Program-made: the position numbers and the translations under genes
Assembly: GCF_900205965.1 (NCBI RefSeq)
Contig: NZ_OAOF01000016.1
Span: 1-64,000, forward strand
Origin: Lacrimispora amygdalina
Lineage (GTDB): Bacteria > Bacillota > Clostridia > Lachnospirales > Lachnospiraceae
DNA: 64,000 nucleotides
Direction of reading: 5' to 3'
Shown here: positions 8,802 to 16,303 of the stretch, one piece after another
Position numbering within the stretch: position 1 is the stretch's first letter
Layout: every line of letters begins with the position of its first letter
Notes under the pieces: model-generated
The model's input: only the letters and a program-made list of their open reading frames with translations
Database searches by the model: none
What the model was told of the DNA's origin: nothing

Positions 8802-10505
8802 TTAAACCGGAAGACTGGCACTTACACATAAAACACCATATCCCAGTTCAGGGTTTGGATACTGGGAAATTCCCGGAAGCTTTCTTGTTCCCCGAATTAA
8901 GTAGGCTTTTATTTTTTCCCCGAAGAGAAATGGATCTCTTCCGTCTACAATACCCCATTGCATGAGAAGAGCCGCACTACCTGTTACAAACGGAGTCGCA
9001 AAGGAGGTTCCCGTTACTGTATCATAACCGCCTCCCGCATGAGCCGCGATAATCCCCACTCCCGGTGCAGCCAGATCCGGTTTCACCTGATTCGTCCTTC
9101 TTGTGTATCCTCTCCCCGAAAAATCGGCATAGGACTGATACGTATCATCATACGCACCCACAGAAATCACCTTAGTGGCTGTGGAAGGAATGGTCAGCGT
9201 TGTTTCCGGAGTCGCCCGTAAAAAGCGGGTGGACTCGTTTAGCACGCCGGAAGACGGAAGCCACAAATCATAGTTTCCCTCTACAATTTCTCTGGGCGTC
9301 AGTCGGAATTTCCAGATCCCGCCGTCAACATACGTATCAGTTGGGAGGAAATCCAAATAAATCTCCTGGGCTACACTGTATGGCCCCGGTTTTCCATAAT
9401 ACAATAGAATCTGGGTGTTTGCGAATTTTATCGTCTGAGGCCCCAGTCTGCTGCTGATCGGACCGATTACTTCACCGGAAGGTGTTATAATGCTGATATC
9501 AAACAAATCCGCAAAAGATTTCCAGAGCTGAACACTGAAGCTCTGCTGAAAATCTCCCACACTGAGTTCGATATCCTGCGGATTTGATATGGTTAATTTT
9601 CCGGATATGTGACCGCCGCCAACTCCTTCGTTTCCTGTGCCAACTACAATTGCAGTTTTTCCATAATTGGAGATGTCATCAAGAAATGTTTCCAGCAGGC
9701 TGGTGCCGTCATGGGAGCCATAGGTATTACCAAAGCTTAAGTTGATGGCCACCGGCATTTTTAAATCCACAGCTTCCTTCACTGCAAAATTAACAGCCCG
9801 CATAAGTTCAGTCGTTCTTGGAAATCCACCTTCCTGGGGCACTCCCAGCTTCACCACTAAAAGAGGACTCTCATAGGCAACTCCCCGGTACTGTCCCCTG
9901 TTTTCACTTCCGTTTCCTGCCGCAATCGAGGCTACTGCAGTACCGTGACCGCTGATATCAACAGAAGGGACCAGCTTTAATGCTTCTTCTCTGCTTCCTG
10001 TTGCCAGAGCTGCATCAATTTCTTCTTTTGTAAAGACACGGTCAAGCGTCTGGTCCCAAAGCTTCAAAATCCGGGTCGTTCCATCTGCATTACGAAAGTC
10101 ATCATGATAATAATCAATTCCCGAATCAATAACAGCTACAAGGACTCCTCTCCCTGACAGATTGTTGGTCCCCTGCTGGACCAAATTGACACAAGAGGCC
10201 GCCTTTGCCTGATTTATGGCAAAAAACAGCCTCTTTGGTTTCTCCACATACTCGATCTGCGGGAGTTCACTTAACTGATCAATGAGTGATTCCGGCACAT
10301 TTAGTATCGCATACTCATTTACCATCTGTTCTACCTTGATTCCCAACTGGGTCAGACCGCTGATATCTCCGGAATGCTTTACAATCACATCCCACGATTT
10401 TTCTTCTGGATTATATCCTACATTTAAATTACCTGACTTCGCCCTCTCTTCCGGTGTGGAACTGAGTGCGAGATTCAGCAGATTCTCCAACTTCTGATCC
10501 TGCAT
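8802..10505 (-). CDS. Subtilisin-family S8 serine protease (Csp-like)
   Basis: Predicted serine protease of peptidase family S8. The 567-residue protein has an N-terminal pro-like segment (about 1-95), then the catalytic Asp in VLVAVIDSGID (D127), His in DISGHGTAVA (H187) and Ser in GTSFATPF (S501), so the triad is complete. A large insert of about 200 residues between the Asn loop (VVGTGNEG) and the Ser motif is typical of clostridial CspABC-type germination proteases. No signal peptide is visible, as in Csp proteins. A role in spore germination (processing a cortex hydrolase such as SleC) is inference. A hairpin covers the ribosome binding site. Confidence 0.85.
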   Translation of the reverse strand: MQDQKLENLLNLALSSTPEERAKSGNLNVGYNPEEKSWDVIVKHSGDISGLTQLGIKVEQMVNEYAILNVPESLIDQLSELPQIEYVEKPKRLFFAINQAKAASCVNLVQQGTNNLSGRGVLVAVIDSGIDYYHDDFRNADGTTRILKLWDQTLDRVFTKEEIDAALATGSREEALKLVPSVDISGHGTAVASIAAGNGSENRGQYRGVAYESPLLVVKLGVPQEGGFPRTTELMRAVNFAVKEAVDLKMPVAINLSFGNTYGSHDGTSLLETFLDDISNYGKTAIVVGTGNEGVGGGHISGKLTISNPQDIELSVGDFQQSFSVQLWKSFADLFDISIITPSGEVIGPISSRLGPQTIKFANTQILLYYGKPGPYSVAQEIYLDFLPTDTYVDGGIWKFRLTPREIVEGNYDLWLPSSGVLNESTRFLRATPETTLTIPSTATKVISVGAYDDTYQSYADFSGRGYTRRTNQVKPDLAAPGVGIIAAHAGGGYDTVTGTSFATPFVTGSAALLMQWGIVDGRDPFLFGEKIKAYLIRGTRKLPGISQYPNPELGYGVLCVSASLPV

Positions 10506-10510
10506 AATGC

Positions 10511-10541
10511 ATCCTGCGTTTTTTTATATTCTACGCAGGAT
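10511..10541 (-). promoter_or_regulatory. Hairpin occluding the ribosome binding site of the S8 protease gene
   Basis: A 9-bp perfect stem (ATCCTGCGT with ACGCAGGAT) with a 13-nt A/T loop lies between the SpoIID-domain gene and the S8 gene. On the minus strand the 3' arm contains the only plausible Shine-Dalgarno (AGGA, 6 nt before the ATG). There is no T-run, so it is not a classical terminator. Folding would reduce initiation at the protease. Confidence 0.5.
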
Positions 10542-10550
10542 CAGCCGTTC

Positions 10551-12821
10551 TCATTCCTTTACCTGTTTCGCTTCACATACCTGGACACCATGGTAAAAGA
10601 ATTTCAGAATATCCTCATAGGATTTCCCTTCTTTGGCCATCGCCTGGGCACCATTCTGGCTCATTCCTACGCCATGTCCGAAGCCGCCGCCATAAATATG
10701 AAATGTGGTGATATTTTTATCGTCAACCCCCTGATTGTCTATGGCAAGATACGCGCTGGGAAGAGAATCAAAATTTTTCATCACTGATCCGTCTTTCTTG
10801 GTTATTGTCATATATTTATTGCCAAGTTTAGCCCGCACCTGTCCCTCACCGTTAATGGTCATTACGCCATCTGAGCCTTCGACCCTCAATTTTTTTACAA
10901 TACCTCCTACGCCCCGTTCCACCACTGTAACATTTAGAATGGAGCCAACCTCAGTTATCTCTTCCTCCAGCTGTCTGTTTGTCACAGTCGTCTCCCACCG
11001 ATACATTGGATATGAAGAATCATAAGCCGGATAATCTTTATTCTTTATAAATTCCTCAAAATCAGAATTGGTGGACAGATTTAATACTGCGCCTCCATCC
11101 TGAAGCAGGCTTCCCTCCAGGTAAGGGAACTGGACCGGATCTCCCCCCCATACACTTCCATCGGTGGTATGTCCGCAGGATGTGGAAAAATAAAAAGCTG
11201 CAATCGGTGTATCCCCATAAAACAGCAGTTTTCCGTAAGTTTCCCTGACCGCATCCTCAGTTTTAGCTGCAGTTGGAAGATTATTATATACCTGAAAGCG
11301 GGTACTGTCATCCACATGAGCTCCATATTTGCTGTAGGTATTACTCTGAATCTGACGGTAAGCATAGGTTCTTGCACACACCGCCTGTGCTTTCAGCGCT
11401 TCCTTTTCATAACTGTCCGGCATCTCACTGGGCACCACCTTTGTCAGATAATCCTCCAGATACAGCTCGTTAATTAAAAGTAATCCTTCCGGATTCTTTC
11501 TGATTTCAATTGTTCCGTCATAGGAAGGTGTTCCATAGGAACGGCTGATGGAATTCACCTCTATGGAGCCGCCTTTTTCCAGGGGAGACGCTACAATTCT
11601 GCCGTTTTTTAAACGTTCATCAGAAGGCTCAATAATCACTTCAGCTTTCGGCGGTACCTGAACCGTTGCTCCGTCATAGGTTAAAATCAAACCGGTCTGG
11701 GAGGACAGTGTCACGGCAGGGTGGAAAATCGACTGAAAATTCGTATTCATCAGCAGAACCCGAATGGTCTTGGCATCAAATTCCCGTACAAGCAGTGCTG
11801 CACAGATCTTTCCATGGGCCACCACAAAATCCTGTATATCGTATCCTACAAGTATATCTGAAACCGACCGTTCTTCAAATTGTCCATAAAGACGGTAAAC
11901 CTTAAAATCCTTATCAAATTTCAATGTTCCGTAATTCTCTATTTCTATGGTTGAATCCGTAATTGCAAGCACTTTTCCTGATATTTTCTTTTTCTTCATG
12001 GTAACCTTCGAAAGCTTCCCGCGTTTCAGACTGATATCTGCTACCTGATTGGTAAAGTCCTCCGTCTGGCCTAAGGATGCTTCCATAGGAAACGTTCTGA
12101 CCACAGAACCTAAATGCACCTCAAATGTCTGACTGCCGTCAGAAGTCAGCCAGGCATTCCTATATGTAACAGAATCACTTACAGCTTCTTTTAATGCAAT
12201 GATTTCGCTTCCTTTTACCAGAACTTTTACTTCCCAGTCTATGTAAGAATCCAGACTGATTCCTTCAAAACCAAATGCTCCTTCACTGGTATAGGCAGTC
12301 CATGAGGAAGAAGGTCTTATATTAGAAGGTGTACCATAAAGAAGCACATCCAAGGATTTAATCTGATTCTCCTTATCCAGCACCTTTTTTAAATCTTCAA
12401 ATAAAAACCACCATTCATCAGCGGTGATACGTTTATTTCTGTTTTTTCTTCCTACATGAATATTCGTTCCAGAACCAGGTGCCAATGCTTCTGCCAGGCG
12501 TTCTGCTTCCTGATAGGTCAAAAAACCTTGCGCAGTCTCCTGATCTGCAGGCATAAGTGCCGGATCAAGGTAGCCATTGGCATATAAATAATCCATATAT
12601 TTCGTATACCAGACGCTCTGATCCTGTTTGGAGAAATAACTCTGATTCTCCGGCATTTTTTCTAAGCTTTCTCTGTCTGTAAGAAGGAGAGCTGCCGACT
12701 TACATGCCAGCCCCCTTGAGATCCCCTCCGGCTCCGGCTCATTCAATACTATAATAAGAATAAGAACGATAACCAGAAGAGGAATACCGACGACAAACCC
12801 GATCAATGACTTTTTGTTCAT
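10551..12821 (-). CDS. SpoIID/LytB-domain protein, membrane anchored
   Basis: Predicted peptidoglycan lytic transglycosylase-like protein. It has 756 residues, much longer than SpoIID itself (about 340). Residues 5-26 form a signal anchor. Residues about 30-430 have no family I can name (a possible S-layer-like or copper-amine-oxidase-type repeat is not clear). The C-terminal SpoIID domain (about 430-750) contains NELYLEDYLTKVVPSEMP, the catalytic Glu within the EMP motif, KAQAVCARTYA, and the terminal GHGVGMSQNGAQAMA motif. Located between the AI-2E permease (10 bp) and the S8 protease, in one transcription unit. It may remodel cell wall outside or during sporulation; which is unknown. Confidence 0.85.
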   Translation of the reverse strand: MNKKSLIGFVVGIPLLVIVLILIIVLNEPEPEGISRGLACKSAALLLTDRESLEKMPENQSYFSKQDQSVWYTKYMDYLYANGYLDPALMPADQETAQGFLTYQEAERLAEALAPGSGTNIHVGRKNRNKRITADEWWFLFEDLKKVLDKENQIKSLDVLLYGTPSNIRPSSSWTAYTSEGAFGFEGISLDSYIDWEVKVLVKGSEIIALKEAVSDSVTYRNAWLTSDGSQTFEVHLGSVVRTFPMEASLGQTEDFTNQVADISLKRGKLSKVTMKKKKISGKVLAITDSTIEIENYGTLKFDKDFKVYRLYGQFEERSVSDILVGYDIQDFVVAHGKICAALLVREFDAKTIRVLLMNTNFQSIFHPAVTLSSQTGLILTYDGATVQVPPKAEVIIEPSDERLKNGRIVASPLEKGGSIEVNSISRSYGTPSYDGTIEIRKNPEGLLLINELYLEDYLTKVVPSEMPDSYEKEALKAQAVCARTYAYRQIQSNTYSKYGAHVDDSTRFQVYNNLPTAAKTEDAVRETYGKLLFYGDTPIAAFYFSTSCGHTTDGSVWGGDPVQFPYLEGSLLQDGGAVLNLSTNSDFEEFIKNKDYPAYDSSYPMYRWETTVTNRQLEEEITEVGSILNVTVVERGVGGIVKKLRVEGSDGVMTINGEGQVRAKLGNKYMTITKKDGSVMKNFDSLPSAYLAIDNQGVDDKNITTFHIYGGGFGHGVGMSQNGAQAMAKEGKSYEDILKFFYHGVQVCEAKQVKE

Positions 12822-12830
12822 GCGCTCCTC

Positions 12831-14063
12831 TTATCTCATATATGTTTTTTTCTCTTCTTCAATCCGCTCTAAATTCAGATAATCTTTCGTTTCTAAAGAA
12901 AGGCTCTTCTTTGACAGCGACCGGTTTACCAGTCTTGTAATAACACTGTAAATTACTGCAAATGTGGGCACTGCTATTATCATTCCCACGAATCCGAACA
13001 GGCCCCCAAATAAAAGGATGGAAAACAGAACCCAGAAGCTTGGCAGCCCCGTAGATTCACCTAGTATTTTAGGTCCCAGAATATTCCCGTCAAACTGCTG
13101 GAGCAGCAAAATGAAGATCAGGAAGTAAAGACACTTTACAGGACTGATGAGCAGTATTAAAAATGCACTTGGAATCGCCCCGATGAAAGGTCCGAAGAAT
13201 GGCACCACATTGGTAACACCAATGATAACGCTTATCAGCAGCACATACGGCATCTTCATTGCATTAAGCAGCACAAAGCACATAATACCGATAATCAGGG
13301 AATCCAGAAGTTTACCTGTAATGAATCCGCCAAAAACCCGGTGTACAAACCTCACCTCATCAATGATCTGATTCGCTGTTTTCAAGGAAAAAATACTGTA
13401 GATAATCTTTTTCCCCTGGGCAGAAAATGTCTCCTTGATATTAAGAAGATATACCATAACAATCACGCCGATTAATATATTTTTAAGAACCAGAACAACA
13501 CTTAACAGACCGCTGGATAAGCTGCCGATCAATGTAGACATATTAGGGACAAGATCCGTTGTCATCCAGTCCTGAAGCTGATTGGCCACTTTATCATAGA
13601 TGGGGATCACTGCTTTTTCAATCGAGGGATTATCGTGAAACAGTTTTTGAAGCCACAGGGCAACATTGTTAATATTCTCTCCTAAATTTTCCTGTATTCC
13701 CATAATGCTTGTATAAATTTGAGGTATAATCATTGAGCAAAGTCCTACGACAATTACAAATAAAAAAATCAGGCTGACCAACGTAGCCAGTACCCGCGAA
13801 AAGGAACGAACCGTTTTTGGGCTGCGGGTCATCTTACTTAGTATACGGGCTGAAAAATCCCTGGACCTGTTATAAACCGGCAATAAAAGATATGCCAGCA
13901 CTGCGCCATAAATGACAGGCATTAAAATTTCTACAATCAAATGGATTGTACCTTTTACCGATTCGAATCTGGAAAGGAAAAAGGCAAATGCAATACTGAG
14001 CGCGATTACCGCAAGAGCGGTTACTCCCCAACAAACGTAGGTGCGGAATTTAAAATCCTTCAT
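12831..14063 (-). CDS. AI-2E-family (YtvI/PerM) membrane transporter
   Basis: Polytopic membrane protein of the AI-2E transporter/PerM superfamily, 410 residues. About seven to eight hydrophobic segments are visible, starting with residues 9-32 and 38-62, then a characteristic soluble loop (about 110-190), and the family motif GVTNVVPFFGPFIGAIPSA near residue 285. Members have been linked to autoinducer-2 or cation/antiporter transport, and the substrate is not predictable. It has a GGAG site and ends 10 bp before the SpoIID-domain gene. The upstream flank holds a candidate 6S RNA gene with its own terminator. Confidence 0.88.
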   Translation of the reverse strand: MKDFKFRTYVCWGVTALAVIALSIAFAFFLSRFESVKGTIHLIVEILMPVIYGAVLAYLLLPVYNRSRDFSARILSKMTRSPKTVRSFSRVLATLVSLIFLFVIVVGLCSMIIPQIYTSIMGIQENLGENINNVALWLQKLFHDNPSIEKAVIPIYDKVANQLQDWMTTDLVPNMSTLIGSLSSGLLSVVLVLKNILIGVIVMVYLLNIKETFSAQGKKIIYSIFSLKTANQIIDEVRFVHRVFGGFITGKLLDSLIIGIMCFVLLNAMKMPYVLLISVIIGVTNVVPFFGPFIGAIPSAFLILLISPVKCLYFLIFILLLQQFDGNILGPKILGESTGLPSFWVLFSILLFGGLFGFVGMIIAVPTFAVIYSVITRLVNRSLSKKSLSLETKDYLNLERIEEEKKTYMR

Positions 14064-14129
14064 GTTTATCTCCTATGTGGCTGCTTAATATATCACTAAC
14101 CATACTTTAACATATTTTTCCATAAAGTT

Positions 14130-14153
14130 AAAGCAGCGATTTCTCGCTGCTTT
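14130..14153 (-). terminator. Terminator between the candidate 6S RNA and the permease gene
   Basis: A perfect 10-bp stem AAAGCAGCGA/TCGCTGCTTT with a 4-nt loop. On the minus strand it is followed by TTTAACTTT, a moderate U-tract. On the plus strand the T-tract is stronger (TTTTTTCTTTT), so it may act in both directions. Confidence 0.6.
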
Positions 14154-14154
14154 T

Positions 14155-14356
14155 TTCTTTTGTAACCCCAAAATGCCGGTTCTTACTTATTGACGCCTAG
14201 CTGTGCTAGGTGGGCGACCTCACTCAGGCATCTGCCTTCCACTGCAATGGAGGCCTGACATCCGCCTGAAAATATTGGAATCCCTTATGTCATAATGTAG
14301 GTTCAAAAAAGGTAAGATTATCGCACATTTCAGGAATTACATACTCTATTTTCTAT
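14155..14356 (-). ncRNA. ssrS: Rod-shaped structured RNA, probable 6S RNA
   Basis: Read on the minus strand, about 200 nt fold into one long rod. Near the 5' end UGUAAUUCC pairs with GGGGUUACA near the 3' end (9 bp with two G-U), continuing through GAAAUGU with GCAUUUU and UCUUAC with GUAAGA. Inside are a stable hairpin CCUAGC-ACA-GCUAGG and an apical stem rich in GGC/GCC around CCUCCAUUGCAGUGG. A near-consensus promoter lies directly upstream and a terminator directly downstream, and there is no open reading frame. Length, end-to-end pairing and an internal bubble are the features of 6S RNA, which binds sigma-A RNA polymerase. I did not match a consensus, so other structured RNAs are possible. 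Confidence 0.55.
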
Positions 14357-14362
14357 GGTTTC

Positions 14363-14391
14363 AGTATACAACACTTAATAGAAATTTTCAA
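14363..14391 (-). promoter_or_regulatory. Strong sigma-A promoter of the candidate 6S RNA
   Basis: TTGAAA and TATACT separated by exactly 17 bp on the minus strand. The expected start site is about position 14356, just before the closing stem of the structured RNA. Confidence 0.75.
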
Positions 14392-14423
14392 GTTCCTTTT
14401 CCTGTCAGTTTTAAATCAGCAAA

Positions 14424-14687
14424 TCAGAAAACAATATTCTTACCACCAAGAAGCCTTCCATGCTCCACGTACAAATCCAGCCGGTCTAAAACAGAATCGC
14501 AGGATTCGTCCTGAATAATCAGTTCAACCGCTTCAGCAGTTACAAGGGATAGAACCGATAGAAGTGATTTAGCATTTACAATGCAGTCTCCATTCACTAA
14601 CTCCATCTGTTCCTTATATTTACCGGCTATAGTCACAAATTCCAATACGGAGTCCATGCCCCAAAAACCGATCCTGACCTTTTTCAT
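14424..14687 (-). CDS. HPr-like protein lacking the catalytic histidine (Crh-like)
   Basis: An 87-residue protein of the PTS HPr fold. The central segment GDCIVNAKSLLSVLSL (about 33-48) matches the HPr Ser46 region (NAKSIMGVMSL), so the regulatory serine is kept as S41. The N-terminal active-site loop, GLHARPA in HPr, is replaced by a stretch around FWGMDSV with no His and no Arg. It therefore cannot carry the PEP-dependent phosphoryl group. This combination resembles Bacillus Crh (Gln in place of His15), a catabolite-control cofactor, but relation by descent is not shown. GGAGG precedes the ATG and it lies 29 bp after the GNAT gene, probably cotranscribed. Confidence 0.75.
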   Translation of the reverse strand: MKKVRIGFWGMDSVLEFVTIAGKYKEQMELVNGDCIVNAKSLLSVLSLVTAEAVELIIQDESCDSVLDRLDLYVEHGRLLGGKNIVF

Positions 14688-14716
14688 CTGCTGTAATCCT
14701 CCTGATTCTTCTGTGT

Positions 14717-15511
14717 CTAATACAGTCCGTTCTCTAAATTCCCCAGTCTGTATACCTGATATTCTTTTTCAAAAATATAACCAAGTTTTTCCGCCAGACC
14801 TGCGGCAGGAATGTTGTCCGCATCCCAGGTTGGGAAAATGTCCTGTTGCAGGCAGGATAAAATCAACCCGGCGCTGCATGCCAGAGCCAGGCCCCGGCGC
14901 TTGTACTCCTTGTGTGTTGCAACCTTTACCACAATTTTTTCTTCATTAATTTCATATGCAGAACAGCCGGAAACCAGTCTGTCCCCATCGAGTGCAGCAA
15001 ATCCAAATCCATATTGGCAAAACTCTTCCTTTGTTTCAAAATTAGAACAAATCTCTCTGCTCCATTCTGAATTCATCGCTTTTTCATAAAGACCTGCATC
15101 AATTTTTTTAATCTGGATCCCATCAGGAATGGAATTTAAATAATCTGCCAGTATCTCTTCGGAAAAATAAGTTTCATCTGATCTCATGGCATATCGGGAC
15201 ATAATCCGGCAGCTGCCGCCAAAAGTCTCCTCCAGCCACTCAGCCCAGCGTTCATCCGATGGTGTAATAAAATCCTGGCTGAAATTTTTAATCAGCAGCT
15301 CCCGAAGTTCCAGAGCCAGTTCTCCCTTAGGACAAATACCCACCAGATATACAAAATTACCCGAATGAATCAAACAAAAGGAGGGATTATCCCGTTGGGG
15401 GACCCAGACTTTTTCCATTCGCCCTTCCGCAGTGACAGAAGGTATGGTATCTTCATTCATACTGCAAAGTTCTCTGACAATCTGTCTCTCATCTTTTTCC
15501 AATTCAATCAC
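14717..15511 (-). CDS. GNAT-family N-acetyltransferase
   Basis: Predicted acetyl-CoA-dependent acetyltransferase of 264 residues. The C-terminal half carries the GNAT fold: a beta strand with FGFAALDGDRLVSGCSAYEI, then KVATHKEYKRRGLALACSAGLI, whose R-R-G-L-A is the acetyl-CoA pyrophosphate-binding motif, then AGLAEKLGYIFEKEYQVY. The N-terminal half is the partner domain seen in the GNAT_acetyltran family. I choose a GTG start because AAGGAG is 7 bp upstream; the longer frame upstream has no site. Substrate unknown. Confidence 0.82.
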   Translation of the reverse strand: MIELEKDERQIVRELCSMNEDTIPSVTAEGRMEKVWVPQRDNPSFCLIHSGNFVYLVGICPKGELALELRELLIKNFSQDFITPSDERWAEWLEETFGGSCRIMSRYAMRSDETYFSEEILADYLNSIPDGIQIKKIDAGLYEKAMNSEWSREICSNFETKEEFCQYGFGFAALDGDRLVSGCSAYEINEEKIVVKVATHKEYKRRGLALACSAGLILSCLQQDIFPTWDADNIPAAGLAEKLGYIFEKEYQVYRLGNLENGLY

Positions 15512-15595
15512 AATAATTCTCCTTCCGCTCGTGCTTCGTCTGCCAAATTCCGATATCAAAAGGACTGTTTCCTGTTAAAGCCCTAGTATAGCACA

Positions 15596-16240
15596 CTAGA
15601 AAAGATTCTGCAAATCAAAAATTGATTCTGCCAGAAAATCTGCTCCTGCCTCTAAAAGTTCCTGTCTGCTGCCATAACCATACAATACCCCCACTGAATC
15701 TATTCCGCACTCTTTCGCCCCCAGAATATCGTGTTTTCTGTCACCGATCATTACAGTCCCCGCCAAATCACAGATACCGCAGGTATCCAGCACATAGCGG
15801 ATTACATCAGCCTTTTTGACACGAACCTCCTCAAAGTCAGCTCCACCCATAAATTCAAAATATGAATCCAGTTCAAAATGCTTTAGTATCTTTCTTACAA
15901 AAACTTCCGGCTTAGAAGATGCAACATAAAGCTTTTTCCCCGATTCACAGAGATCTTTTAAAACTTCTGCCGTCCCCTCGTATACTTTGTTCTCAAAAAT
16001 TCCCTTTACGGAAAAATATTCCCGGAATATCCCAACCGCTTTTTGTGCATCAGCTTCTGAAAAACCATAGAATTCCATGAAGCTGTCCTTTAACGGAGGG
16101 CCAATAAAACAACATAGTTGGTCAAGGCTTTCTACTTCTATTCCAAAGGCTTTCAGTGCATGACGGACCGACTTTGTAATTCCCTCTTTGGGGTCAGTCA
16201 GCGTCCCATCTAAATCAAACAATACATTTTCTTTTTTCAT
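15596..16240 (-). CDS. HAD-superfamily hydrolase, phosphoglycolate phosphatase-like
   Basis: A 214-residue haloacid dehalogenase-type phosphatase. Motif I is FDLDGTLTD (D8, D10), a helical cap follows (about 16-80), motif II is the VASSKP strand, motif III includes the Lys in RVKKADV, and motif IV is MIGDRKHDILGA. The cap type and spacing place it with Gph/PpaX-like enzymes acting on small phosphorylated sugars or phosphoglycolate. GGAG precedes the ATG. It lies 63 bp after pckA, behind a terminator, and upstream of the GNAT/HPr-like pair. Confidence 0.85.
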   Translation of the reverse strand: MKKENVLFDLDGTLTDPKEGITKSVRHALKAFGIEVESLDQLCCFIGPPLKDSFMEFYGFSEADAQKAVGIFREYFSVKGIFENKVYEGTAEVLKDLCESGKKLYVASSKPEVFVRKILKHFELDSYFEFMGGADFEEVRVKKADVIRYVLDTCGICDLAGTVMIGDRKHDILGAKECGIDSVGVLYGYGSRQELLEAGADFLAESIFDLQNLF

Positions 16241-16257
16241 AACATCTCCTCTGCGAC

Positions 16258-16298
16258 TTTAAAAACAGAGACGAAAAGGTTTCCCTCCCCGTCTCTGT
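16258..16298 (-). terminator. Terminator of pckA
   Basis: A 9-bp stem ACAGAGACG/CGTCTCTGT followed on the minus strand by TTTTTAAAG. It lies directly after the pckA stop codon. Confidence 0.8.
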
Positions 16299-16303
16299 AA
16301 TGA

